From the NCBI GenBank assembly GCA_005789975.1, contig SXWC01000170.1:1-53893 (forward strand): a stretch of 53,893 nt of DNA, given 5' to 3'. Shown here piece by piece: positions 18,426 to 25,950 of the stretch. The position numbers and the translations under genes are program-made. Each line of letters begins with the position of its first letter. Positions within the stretch are counted from its first letter, which is position 1. The DNA comes from Planctomycetaceae bacterium. Lineage in GTDB: Bacteria; Planctomycetota; Planctomycetia; Pirellulales; UBA1268. The notes under the pieces were generated by a model. It worked only from the letters and a program-made list of their open reading frames with translations, searched no databases and was not told the DNA's origin.

Positions 18426-19500
18426 CGTCGGCTATCGCCCCTGGTCGGGGCAACGCGCGCGACCGGGTGCCGCCAGCGGCGTGATCGCCAGCACGGGCAT
18501 CCGTCTTGCCTGGAAGAGCCGGCGGCTGAGACGCGCCGTGCTCTTCGCCTGGAGCCCGGCCATCTTCTTCGCGGCCAGTTTCTTCGCCTTCGAGCAGTCG
18601 ATCGAGGAGGGCCGGCTCGCTTCGCTCAAGGAACGTGCCCGGATGGGACGCAACCTCGACGGCGTCGGGATGCTCGGCACGGTGCTCGCCAACACGCTCG
18701 GCCGCTCGCCCGACGAGCGGCACGTCAGCAAGGCGGTCGAGGTCGCCCGCACGCGGCGGCTCGTCTGGTCGCGGCTCCTGCTGGCCTTCATGCGGGCACC
18801 GCAGGCCGTGCTCCTCGCCGTGGTCGTGGGGCTGATCGCCCCATCCTTGATCTCCCGCGATCTCCGGGCCAGGGCGTGGCTCGTCTATTTCACGCGGCCT
18901 GTCGGCCGCTTCGAATACATCCTCGGCAAGATGGCGATCCTGGCCATGATCGTCGTGGCGATCACCGCGCTGCCGGCCGTGACCCTCTGGCTGGCCGGCG
19001 TGCTCGTCAGCCCGAGCATCCGCGTGGCCGCGGAGACCTGCGATCTGCCGCTGCGGATCGTGGTGGCGAGCGCCGCGCTGGCGATCCCGACGGTGTTGCT
19101 CGCCCTCGCCTATTCGTCGCTGACGACCGAGAGCCGGATCGCGAGCTTCGCGTGGTTCGCCACCTGGGCGGCATGCTGGATCGCGCACGCATCGCTCACG
19201 ACCGCCGATCTCGTCGCGACCGCGGAGGCACCGGCCGCGGCCCACGGAAAAGCCGACGACGCCGTCCAGCCACCGCCGCGGCGCCTCAACTGGTTTGCGC
19301 GGGCCGCCGGGCTCGACGACACGATCGACCGCTGGGCGTGGCTCTCGCCCTACCATGCCATCGGCGTGGTGCAGGCCTGGATTTTCGGCGTGGAGACGCG
19401 GCCCCGGGCGGCCCTGCCTCCCGCGATCTCGCTGGCGGTGGTCACCATCGTTTCGGCGGTCGTGCTCGCCCGACGGGTGGCGGTGCCGACGAGGGCCTGA
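18412..19500 (+). CDS. ABC-2 type permease subunit (1)
   Basis: 362 residues. Membrane segments are visible around residues 45-65 (VLFAWSPAIFFAASFFAF), 125-145, 170-200, 215-240 and 330-355, with large loops between. It overlaps the first ATPase gene by 14 nt and precedes the second ATPase by 4 nt, so it is part of one tight operon. The build matches the ABC-2 membrane subunits used with single-domain ATPases. I see no similarity clear enough to name a substrate. Confidence 0.78.
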   Translation: MPLHDVGYRPWSGQRARPGAASGVIASTGIRLAWKSRRLRRAVLFAWSPAIFFAASFFAFEQSIEEGRLASLKERARMGRNLDGVGMLGTVLANTLGRSPDERHVSKAVEVARTRRLVWSRLLLAFMRAPQAVLLAVVVGLIAPSLISRDLRARAWLVYFTRPVGRFEYILGKMAILAMIVVAITALPAVTLWLAGVLVSPSIRVAAETCDLPLRIVVASAALAIPTVLLALAYSSLTTESRIASFAWFATWAACWIAHASLTTADLVATAEAPAAAHGKADDAVQPPPRRLNWFARAAGLDDTIDRWAWLSPYHAIGVVQAWIFGVETRPRAALPPAISLAVVTIVSAVVLARRVAVPTRA

Positions 19501-19504
19501 CGCC

Positions 19505-20431
19505 ATGATCTCGATCCACAACCTGACGAAGCTCTACGGCTCGGTGATCGGCGTCAACGACATCAGCGTCGATCTCGGCGCGGGTGCGCACGGCCTGCTC
19601 GGCCCCAACGGCGCGGGGACGACCACGTTCCTGGGCCTCGTGACGGGCCAACTGCGGCCGACGATGGGACGCGTGCTCGTTTTCGGCGAGCCCCCCTTCG
19701 GCAATCCGCGGGTGCTGCGGCGGATCGGATTCTGCCCCGCCGCGGATCTCGGCCTGGGCACGACGACCCCGCGGGAGTGGGTGCGGTATCTCGTGCGGCT
19801 CTCCGGCTTCACCGCCGCCGAGGCCACGGCCCGTGCCGACCGCTCGCTCGAGCAGGTAGGACTCGCCGCCGCGTCGCGGCGACCGCTCGCCGCGCTCTCG
19901 AAGGGGATGCGGCAGCGTGCGAAACTCGCCGGGGCCATCGCCCACGATCCCGACCTGCTCGTGCTCGACGAGCCGTTCGACGGCCTCGATCCGGTGGCCC
20001 GGCACGATCTCGTGGAACTCGTCCGCTCCTGGGCGAAGACCCGGAGCCTGATCGTCGCGAGCCACCTGTTGCACGAGGTCGAGTCGCTCGACGCGGGACT
20101 CGCCGTGATTCTCGGCGGTCGCCTCGTGGCCAGCGGGACGGCTGCCGAGATTCGCGACCTCGTCGCCTCGATGCCGGCGGAGGTGCGGGTCCGCTGCGAC
20201 CTGCCGCGCCGCTTCGCCGAACTGGCCTGCGGCGTCGAGGGCGTCGAGAGCGTGCGGTTCGACGGGGGGGAGGTGATCGTGGCCACCCGTCACCCCGGCC
20301 TGCTCGTGGAGCAGGCCGTGATGCCGGCGGTCGACGCCGGGCTGTCGGTGACGGAGGTCGTGGCCGCCGACCGCTCGCTCGAGGGCATCTTCGGGCGGCT
20401 CGTCCGCCTGCACCGCGGGGTCAAGGCATGA
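19505..20431 (+). CDS. ABC transporter ATPase subunit with Thr replacing the Walker A lysine (2)
   Basis: 308 residues from MISIHNLTKLYG. Signature LSKGMRQRAKLAGA, Walker B with catalytic Glu LLVLDEPFDGLDP and H-loop ASHLL are all intact. The P-loop reads GPNGAGTTT, so the lysine at residue 39 is Thr (ACG, 19619-19621), the same substitution as in the first ATPase of the operon. The start is 4 nt after the permease stop, and its TGA overlaps the next ATG (ATGA). Keeping every other ATPase motif argues against a pseudogene. Confidence 0.86.
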   Translation: MISIHNLTKLYGSVIGVNDISVDLGAGAHGLLGPNGAGTTTFLGLVTGQLRPTMGRVLVFGEPPFGNPRVLRRIGFCPAADLGLGTTTPREWVRYLVRLSGFTAAEATARADRSLEQVGLAAASRRPLAALSKGMRQRAKLAGAIAHDPDLLVLDEPFDGLDPVARHDLVELVRSWAKTRSLIVASHLLHEVESLDAGLAVILGGRLVASGTAAEIRDLVASMPAEVRVRCDLPRRFAELACGVEGVESVRFDGGEVIVATRHPGLLVEQAVMPAVDAGLSVTEVVAADRSLEGIFGRLVRLHRGVKA

Positions 20432-21240
20432 GCGAATCCGCCTCCGGCAGCCGTGAGCCTGCCCGCTCCGCACCCCTCGCGGCCGCGTGGACCGTCGCCC
20501 TCTTTCAACTGCGTCGGCTGCTCACCCGGCCACGACTCGCGCTGGCGGCGGTGGGCGTCGTGTTTCCCGCCGCCGTCATGTTTGCGGCGGGTCGCGCGGC
20601 CCGCGGCCGGCTCGATCCCGATCTTTCGGTCGCGATGCTCTACGCCCTCATTCCGGAGGCGGTCTGCGTTCTCGGGCTGTTGGTGACGATGTGTCCGGTG
20701 GTGGCCGACGAATTGGAGCGGGGCACATGGCCGCACGTGGCCGTGCGGCCCGGCGGTCGCCGGGCTCTGCTGCTGGGCACCTGGGTCGCGGCCGTGATCT
20801 GGACGTCGGCCGTCGCGATCCTCGCCACGCTCCTCGCCCTGCCGGTCGCCAACGTGACCGACCCGTTTGCCGTGGGGCGGATCCTCGCCGCGCTCGTGCT
20901 GCTCTCGTGCACCGGCCGTGCGGCGCTCTTCGCCCTGCCCGCGGTGGTGATGCCGAAGCGGGCGCTCGTCGCGAGCGTCGGCCTGGCACTGGTGGTCGAG
21001 GTCCTCGCAGGCGTGATCCCGGCGGTGGTGAATCAGGCGACCGTGAGCCTGCGGCTGCGGAGCCTGCTCGTGGACTGGATGCACTGGAAACAGAAACTGC
21101 CGACGGAGGTGCAGCTGTTCATCGATCCTCAGCCGGCGTGGGTGCACGTGCTGGCGGTGACCGCGGTCGTGGCGATCCTCCTCACGGCCGCGGTCGTGAT
21201 CCTCGAACGGCGGCAGTTTCCGCCGAGCGAGGAGATCTGA
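20428..21240 (+). CDS. ABC-2 type permease subunit (2)
   Basis: 270 residues, about six hydrophobic segments (for example LALAAVGVVFPAAVMFAAG, IPEAVCVLGLLVTMCPVV and VLAVTAVVAILLTAAVVIL). Overlaps the second ATPase by 4 nt (ATGA). The operon therefore has two ATPase-permease pairs, which could act as one hetero-complex or as two related pumps. The last gene of the operon; the DUF2147 gene converges on it with a 2-nt gap. Confidence 0.78.
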   Translation: MSESASGSREPARSAPLAAAWTVALFQLRRLLTRPRLALAAVGVVFPAAVMFAAGRAARGRLDPDLSVAMLYALIPEAVCVLGLLVTMCPVVADELERGTWPHVAVRPGGRRALLLGTWVAAVIWTSAVAILATLLALPVANVTDPFAVGRILAALVLLSCTGRAALFALPAVVMPKRALVASVGLALVVEVLAGVIPAVVNQATVSLRLRSLLVDWMHWKQKLPTEVQLFIDPQPAWVHVLAVTAVVAILLTAAVVILERRQFPPSEEI

Positions 21241-21242
21241 CG

Positions 21243-21677
21243 TTATTGCACCCGCACCCAGTTGATGGTCTTCGACATGATGCCGGAGCCGGCCACCATC
21301 TCGAAGCCGGCGGGCGTCATGCGGATCGTCATGGGAACGAAAGCACCCCGCTTGATCGCGAACACCTCGCCCTTCCATGTGCCCGTGTTCGGATCGAACG
21401 TGATCCCGCGGAGCATCTCCTTGTTGACCATCTCGGGGTTGTCCGCCTTGACGATGCCGCCCAGATACTGGCCGTTGGAGGCGAAGATCCTCACGTCCAC
21501 GTTCATGTCGGCCGGCCGCCAGTCGCCGACGATCGCATCGGCCGGACTGCCGCTCGCCTGCAGGGACGCGGGAGCGGAGGGGGTGGCCGGGGCGATGTCG
21601 CCGGCGGGGGCCACACGGGCGACAGCGGCGAGCAGCAGCGACGGCATGAGCAGACGAGCAAGGCGACGCTTGTTCAT
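21243..21677 (-). CDS. exported DUF2147-like protein
   Basis: 144 residues. An N-terminal signal sequence (MNKRRLARLLMPSLLLAAVARV, likely cleaved near APAGD) is followed by a small beta-rich domain opening VGDWRPADMNVDVRIF and ending KTINWVRVQ, which resembles the DUF2147 pattern. No biochemical role is known for that family. The start is ATG 21677 because the signal peptide begins there and AGGAG lies 10 nt upstream; the longer frame upstream is a shadow of repeat A copy 2. It is convergent with the ABC operon. Confidence 0.72.
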   Translation of the reverse strand: MNKRRLARLLMPSLLLAAVARVAPAGDIAPATPSAPASLQASGSPADAIVGDWRPADMNVDVRIFASNGQYLGGIVKADNPEMVNKEMLRGITFDPNTGTWKGEVFAIKRGAFVPMTIRMTPAGFEMVAGSGIMSKTINWVRVQ

Positions 21678-21795
21678 GGACGATGATCTCCTGCGGGACG
21701 GACGGGGGCATCGGGGGTGGGAGGCTAGCACCGTCCTCCGCGCTGAATCCATGCCGCTTTTGCCCCCGAGCCGGCGTGGGCGGGAGCGTTGACAC

Positions 21796-21932
21796 GGGGT
21801 GGAACGAGCCTGCCTGAGCAGGATGCGCTGCCTGAGCAGGAGGCGAAGAAGGTCGTCCGTGGAAACCCTCGGCGTCTCCACCGGCCGACCCAGTGGACAA
21901 AGGTCATGGATGACTTTGTCCGCGGACAGTTG
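21796..21932 (+). repeat. family A three-hairpin repeat, copy 2
   Basis: The best-preserved copy for hairpins 2 and 3. Hairpin 1 (TGCCTGAGCAGG) is duplicated. Hairpin 2 is GTGGAAACCCTCGGCGTCTCCAC, an 8-bp stem. Hairpin 3 joins GTGGACAAAGGTCAT to ATGACTTTGTCC, a long stem with one bulged G. It lies upstream of the DUF2147 gene, in the intergenic stretch from 21678 to 22272, which holds only repeats. Confidence 0.8.
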
Positions 21933-21933
21933 G

Positions 21934-22271
21934 TTCGGCTTTTGCAGTTTTTCGGAGTGTCGTGGAAGTCACCCGTCTCGCAGGTCGGGGGTGCCCACGC
22001 CCCGTCGCCGGACGTTCGCGGATGCCATCGTGGCATCCGCTCACTCGATGCCGGCCGCACTCCCGGCATCCTGTCTTCGCTTGCCGCCAACGCCGGCTCC
22101 CGGGGCATGGGCACCCCCTCCCGTGACCGGATTCAGTCATGAAGCGGACTCGGTGAGCCCTGGCTCCGGGGCCACAAAGCACTTCTCTTCGTGCCACCGG
22201 CTCTTGAGCGCCGCTTCCCCCGACCTACGCAACGGGCGACTTCTCATGCCTCAAAAACTGCAAAAGCCGAA
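21934..22271. repeat. long inverted repeat enclosing a family B element
   Basis: The left arm (21934-21991) begins TTCGGCTTTTGCAGTTTTT and ends GGTCGGGGG. The right arm (22217-22271) is the same sequence inverted, with differences in the middle. The ~225 bp between them contain the family B element at 21987-22118. The right arm ends 1 nt before the TAG stop of the glycosyltransferase-like gene on the minus strand. Confidence 0.7.
21987..22118 (-). repeat. family B element, copy a (132 bp, 18-bp terminal inverted repeats)
   Basis: Bounded by GGGGGTGCCCACGCCCCG and CGGGGCATGGGCACCCCC, an 18-bp inverted repeat with one mismatch. Inside, GCGGATGCCA-cga-TGGCATCCGC forms a 10-bp hairpin at a place where the other copies have different but also self-complementary sequence. 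Homologous along its whole length to 25563-25694 and 48281-48414. It has no coding capacity. Confidence 0.8.
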
Positions 22272-22272
22272 G

Positions 22273-22926
22273 CTAGGCAGGCTCGCCGCGACGCCGGGCG
22301 AGGGCGCGGTGGCAGGCGACGGCGATGCGGTTCGCGGCTCCGTCGTCGAGTGGCCAGGTATCGCACCGGGATCGTGCGTCGTCGTCGCCGCCGAGCCAGT
22401 CGACGAGCGTGGCCGTGGTGTTTCCGTCGGCTCCGATCAGGCGGTCACTCGAGCCGATCGCCGCGGAGACGAGCCGCTTGAGCGACGGTCTGGCCGCGGC
22501 GGCGGCCAGGTCCGCAGGCGAGACGTGCACCACCACCGGCGCGCCGGTCTCCACCGCCAGATCGGTGAGAATGCCGGCGTGAAGCACGAAGATCGCCTCC
22601 GGAAACACGTCGTCGGCCGCCTCGGCGATCCGCTGCCGGGCGGTTTCGCGGGCGAGGCCCAGGAGCCGCGAGGGCACGCGGGCGACGGCTTCGAGAAACA
22701 CCTCCGATCTCCCGTCACGCACCGCGGAGAGAAAGTCGCGGGACGCCGCCGCCACGTCGTGAAGATGGATGCCGTGCATGCCGCGGGGCTGTTCGTGAAA
22801 ACCGTGCACCGTCGAGGGGCCGCAGACGGCGACCGTGCACCCGGCCGCCTCGAGGCCCTCACGCAGCCGGTGCACGCGGGTCTGCGGGTGGTCGCAGCAG
22901 CCGTGGTCGATGAGGAGGATGCGCAT
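22273..22926 (-). CDS. glycosyltransferase-like protein (GT-B N-terminal half only)
   Basis: 217 residues. It opens MRILLIDHGCCDHPQTRVHRL and alternates strands and helices like the N-terminal Rossmann half of GT4 glycosyltransferases, including a SSDRLIGADGNTTATLVDWL stretch where such proteins read AD-VVAVS. The donor-binding C-terminal half is missing: the usual length is near 370. It could be a truncated, regulatory or unrelated Rossmann protein. The start may be GTG 22941 or ATG 22926. It follows pgpA by 31 nt, so a lipid- or envelope-related role is possible but unproven. The TAG stop abuts the composite repeat. Confidence 0.5.
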   Translation of the reverse strand: MRILLIDHGCCDHPQTRVHRLREGLEAAGCTVAVCGPSTVHGFHEQPRGMHGIHLHDVAAASRDFLSAVRDGRSEVFLEAVARVPSRLLGLARETARQRIAEAADDVFPEAIFVLHAGILTDLAVETGAPVVVHVSPADLAAAAARPSLKRLVSAAIGSSDRLIGADGNTTATLVDWLGGDDDARSRCDTWPLDDGAANRIAVACHRALARRRGEPA

Positions 22927-22957
22927 GCGGCGGGCTTCCACTCGGCGGACCGATCGC

Positions 22958-23575
22958 TCAGAGCCAGTGCTGCCAGCGGGCCACGGCCAGGCACGCAGTC
23001 GTCCACGCCGCTGCGGCCCAGTCGTCGGCCATGATGCCCAGCCCCGCCGGGAGTTTCTCGAGTTGTCGGCAGGGAAACGGCTTGCCGATGTCGAAGATCC
23101 GCAGGAGGACGAATGCGACCGCGAGCACGACCGGCGTGCGGGCCTCCGGCGGCACGATGAGCAGCGCCAGCGGCATGCTCGCCACCTCGTCGAGGATGAT
23201 CGCCCCCGGATCTTTTTTCCCCATGAGCCGTGCGGCCCGCGAGCAGATCGGGATCCCGATCAGGCACACGGCAACGATGATCGCCGCCTCGACGAAGCGG
23301 CCCGCGAGGCCGTCGTCAAACCGCTCCGCGATCGCGACGGCGACCGCGGCGAGCGGCAGGCCGAGCAGGGCGCCGAACGTGCCCGGGGCGAAGGGAACGC
23401 GGCCCAGACCCCCGGCCGTGGCCAGAAGGACCGCCGGCGCGAGCCAGGGCACCTTCGGCGCAGAAGAGGGCACCTCCGGCGCAGAAGCGGGCACCTTCGG
23501 CGCCGCCGGGGGGACCGCCGATGGATCGCCGGATGCAGTCACTGACGGATCTCGGGATGCGGCCGGGGCATTCAT
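22958..23575 (-). CDS. pgpA: phosphatidylglycerophosphatase A
   Basis: Removes phosphate from phosphatidylglycerol phosphate in the inner membrane. 205 residues. Family motifs: GGLGRVPFAPGTFGALLG, the acidic DEVASMP, and RIFDIGKPFPCRQLEKLP followed by GLGIMADDW. Several membrane segments are present. The first ~45 residues are a Pro/Ala-rich extension built on a 19-bp DNA repeat (APKVP, APEVP, APKVP) that E. coli PgpA lacks. ATG 23575 lies 6 nt after a TACGAT box, so the mRNA may be leaderless. Divergent from def. Confidence 0.9.
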   Translation of the reverse strand: MNAPAASRDPSVTASGDPSAVPPAAPKVPASAPEVPSSAPKVPWLAPAVLLATAGGLGRVPFAPGTFGALLGLPLAAVAVAIAERFDDGLAGRFVEAAIIVAVCLIGIPICSRAARLMGKKDPGAIILDEVASMPLALLIVPPEARTPVVLAVAFVLLRIFDIGKPFPCRQLEKLPAGLGIMADDWAAAAWTTACLAVARWQHWL

Positions 23576-23671
23576 TCCGACATCGTACCGTGCCGGGCCG
23601 GCGGTATGATGCTGCAGGAGCGTCGTCACTTTTTTTCCTCCTCGTCCCCGCACACGGTTGCCCCCGATTCC

Positions 23672-24298
23672 ATGGACCCCGCCTCGAACTCCGCCGCAGA
23701 TTTGAACGTGATCGGCCCGCTCGCGCTCGTCGAGTTTCCCCACCCGGCGCTTCTGCGGCGGGCCCGCCCGGTCATGCGGCTCGATGCGGGGCTTCGGGAG
23801 GCCGTGGCCCGGATGTTCGAGATCATGTACGAGTCGCAGGGGATCGGTCTGGCGGCCAACCAGGTGGCGCTGCCCTACAGGCTGTTCGTGGTGAACTGTG
23901 CCGGCCGCCGGGGAGAAGGTGAGGAGCATGTCTTCATCAACCCCGTGCTGAGCCGGCCGCGGGGCACCGCCGTGCAGGAGGAGGGCTGCCTCAGCCTGCC
24001 CGGCGTGCGGATGGACGTGCGGCGGCCGCAGAAGATCGTGGTCGATGCCTGGTCGCTCGAAGGCGAGCCGGTCCATCTGGATCTCGACGGGCTGCTCTCC
24101 CGCGTGGTGCAGCACGAGTTCGACCACCTCGAGGGCCGGCTGTTCACCGACAGGCTTCCCGAGGCCGCCGAACTCGAGGTGCGACGGGCCCTCGAGAGCT
24201 TTCGCGAGGTGTTCGTCGGCCAACAGTCGCGCGGCGAGATTCCCGGCGACGACGCGCTGCATGCGTCCCTCGACCGGCTCGAAGCCGCCCGTTGCTAG
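23672..24298 (+). CDS. def: peptide deformylase
   Basis: Removes the formyl group from the initiator methionine of new proteins. About 208 residues. The three metal and active-site motifs are intact: GIGLAANQV, EGCLSLPG and QHEFDHLEG (two His and one Cys bind the metal). ATG 23672 was preferred because an upstream in-frame ATG (23606) sits inside a likely -10 box (TATGAT 23604-23609) and the extra residues are low in character. Followed by fmt after one family A repeat; the TAG stop is the first triplet of that repeat. Confidence 0.93.
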   Translation: MDPASNSAADLNVIGPLALVEFPHPALLRRARPVMRLDAGLREAVARMFEIMYESQGIGLAANQVALPYRLFVVNCAGRRGEGEEHVFINPVLSRPRGTAVQEEGCLSLPGVRMDVRRPQKIVVDAWSLEGEPVHLDLDGLLSRVVQHEFDHLEGRLFTDRLPEAAELEVRRALESFREVFVGQQSRGEIPGDDALHASLDRLEAARC

Positions 24299-24426
24299 CA
24301 GGCTGTGGAACAGGTCCGTCCGAGGAGGATGCGAAGATCATCGACCGTGGACACCCCCGGCGATTGAACCGGTCGATCGAGTGGACACGCGCCCGAGTTG
24401 GTCATGGGTGACTTTGCCCACGGACG
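24296..24426 (+). repeat. family A three-hairpin repeat, copy 3 (between def and fmt)
   Basis: Begins TAGCAGGCTGTGGAAC, with TAG as the def stop. Hairpin 2 has decayed (GTGGACACCCCCGGCGATTG). Hairpin 3 ends GTGACTTTGCCCACGGACGG. It separates def from fmt, genes that normally touch, so it was probably inserted into or grew within an operon. Confidence 0.75.
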
Positions 24427-24460
24427 GCTCGGCGAGCCGAACAAGGACGCGGGAGACGGC

Positions 24461-25447
24461 ATGCCCCTGAAACCGCTTCGCATCGTCGTGATGGGCACGG
24501 GGCCGTTCGCGGTGCCGATGTTCGAGGCGCTGCGCGGATCGCCCCATGAAATCGTGGCAGTCGTGACGCGACCCGATCACGCGCCGCCGGGGCGGCGACC
24601 GCCGCGGAATCCGATGCGCGATGCCGCTTCCGCCGCGGGAATCGGCATCCTCGCCCCCGAGCGGGTCAACGAACCGACGGGGGTCGCAGCGCTCGCGGCC
24701 CTGCGTCCCGACCTGTTCGTCGTCTGCGACTACGGCCAGATCCTCTCCCGCGATCTGCTCGCGGTGCCCTCCTTCGGCGGAATCAACCTGCATGGCTCGC
24801 TCCTGCCGCGGCATCGCGGAGCGGCACCGGTGCAGTGGACGATTCGCGAGGGCGATCCGCTGGCGGGCGTGAGCGTGATCCACATGACGCCGGCACTCGA
24901 CGCGGGCAACGTGATCGTGGCACGGGCCACGCCCGTGGGCCCCCGGGAGACCTCCGCCGAACTCGAGCCGCGGCTCGCGTCACTCGGCGCCGAGGCCGTG
25001 GTCGAGGCCGTCGAGCGACTCGAGGCAGCGGTGGCCGCGACGGGCACGGCGGCTGGCATCGGTGTGCCGCAGGAAACGGCCGAGGCGACCCGGGCACCGC
25101 GGCTCGCGAAGGCCGACGGCATCGTCGATTGGTCGCTGCCGGCCGTGCGGATCGAGCGGCTGCGGCGAGCGCTCGAGCCATGGCCGCGGCTGACCACGTT
25201 CTTCGCCCGCGGGGACGGTCAGCCGCAGCGGCTGGTGCTGGAGGATGCCGTGGTCGTGCCGGCGGCGGGATTCCCCGCGGCGGCCCCCGGCACGGTGCTC
25301 GCCGCTTCCGGCGATGAGTTGGTCGTGGCGTGCGGCGCAGGCTCGGCGCTCGCGATCACGAGGCTCGTGCCCGAGGGACGGCGAAGCATGTCGGCCGCCG
25401 ACTTTCTCCGCGGCAACCACCTGTTGCCGGGATCGCGGCTGGGATGA
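24461..25447 (+). CDS. fmt: methionyl-tRNA formyltransferase
   Basis: Formylates initiator Met-tRNA using 10-formyl-tetrahydrofolate. 328 residues. The N-terminal formyltransferase fold opens RIVVMGTGPFAVPMFEAL; the catalytic region INLHGSLLPRHRGAAPVQWTI holds the Asn-His pair and SLLP signature, and an Asp follows near HMTPALDAGNV. The C-terminal OB-like domain binds tRNA. ATG 24461 was chosen for the GGGAG 6-7 nt upstream and the conserved start; the longer frame begins in repeat A copy 3. It pairs functionally with def. Confidence 0.94.
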   Translation: MPLKPLRIVVMGTGPFAVPMFEALRGSPHEIVAVVTRPDHAPPGRRPPRNPMRDAASAAGIGILAPERVNEPTGVAALAALRPDLFVVCDYGQILSRDLLAVPSFGGINLHGSLLPRHRGAAPVQWTIREGDPLAGVSVIHMTPALDAGNVIVARATPVGPRETSAELEPRLASLGAEAVVEAVERLEAAVAATGTAAGIGVPQETAEATRAPRLAKADGIVDWSLPAVRIERLRRALEPWPRLTTFFARGDGQPQRLVLEDAVVVPAAGFPAAAPGTVLAASGDELVVACGAGSALAITRLVPEGRRSMSAADFLRGNHLLPGSRLG

Positions 25448-25562
25448 CGAGGCGGCCGGCCGCGTTCAGCCGTCCGTCGCTCTGCTCGTGCCCGCGATTG
25501 CAGCGGCGTTCGACCCTGCGGGTCGCCCCTTTGTCACGCGATTCAAAAACAAAGTGCCGGGA

Positions 25563-25694
25563 GGGGCTGCCCATGCCCCGCGAGCCGGCGTTGCCGGCCA
25601 GCGAAGGCATGGATGCCGGAGCGCAGCCAGCATCGGGCGAACGGAGCCCAGGAAGGGCGGAGCGAGCGTCCGGCGACGGGGCATGGGCAGCCCC
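25563..25694 (+). repeat. family B element, copy b (132 bp, perfect 18-bp inverted ends)
   Basis: Ends are GGGGCTGCCCATGCCCCG and its exact complement at 25677-25694. It contains GCCGGCGTTGCCGGC (a hairpin) and CCCAGGAAGGGC (a hairpin where copy a has TGCCA-TGGCA). The flanks, GTGCCGGGA before and GACCCTCACC...GGATTGCATCC after, are also found at 2771-2848 without the element. The gap 25448-25950 contains this element, family A copy 4 and nothing else that I can support. Confidence 0.85.
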
Positions 25695-25795
25695 GACCCT
25701 CACCAGGCGTCATGAGCACCTCCGGCAAGCCCAGCGCCGGAAAGGATTGCATCCAAAAACTGAACCTCCGGTCGATGGTCCTCGCATCCTGCTGG

Positions 25796-25900
25796 CTGTC
25801 CGTGGCCAAAGTCATCCATGACCTTCGTCCACTGGATGGACCGGTGGAAACGCCAAGGGTTTCCACGGTCGATGGAGGCAGACTTGTCCTGGAGCCTGCT
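25796..25900 (-). repeat. family A three-hairpin repeat, copy 4 (inverted)
   Basis: Reads on the minus strand from AGCAGGCTCCAGGACAAG. Hairpin 2 is GTGGAAACCCTTGGCGTTTCCAC, a perfect 8-bp stem. Hairpin 3 is GTGGACGAAGGTCAT paired with ATGACTTTGGCCAC. The GAGCAGGATGCG block has moved to just after hairpin 3. This is the only copy on the minus strand. Confidence 0.75.
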
Positions 25901-25937
25901 CGCCGCATCCCATATTCCCGGGGGGGATCGCGTCCCC

Positions 25938-25943
25938 TACACT
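25938..25943 (+). promoter_or_regulatory. -10-like box directly before miaB
   Basis: TACACT lies 7 nt before the miaB ATG, as before the DNA methyltransferase gene. There is no Shine-Dalgarno between. A start at or next to the A of ATG would make the message leaderless. The -35 region is weak. Confidence 0.4.
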
Positions 25944-25950
25944 CGACCGC

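Noticed and set aside
21678..22272. Insertion sequence with transposase between DUF2147 and the glycosyltransferase-like gene
   Set aside because: Inverted repeats are clear but no frame there resembles a transposase.
21796..25900. Short frames with recurring peptides such as VETLGVSTG and SWMTLS
   Set aside because: They are translations of the family A repeat, not related proteins.
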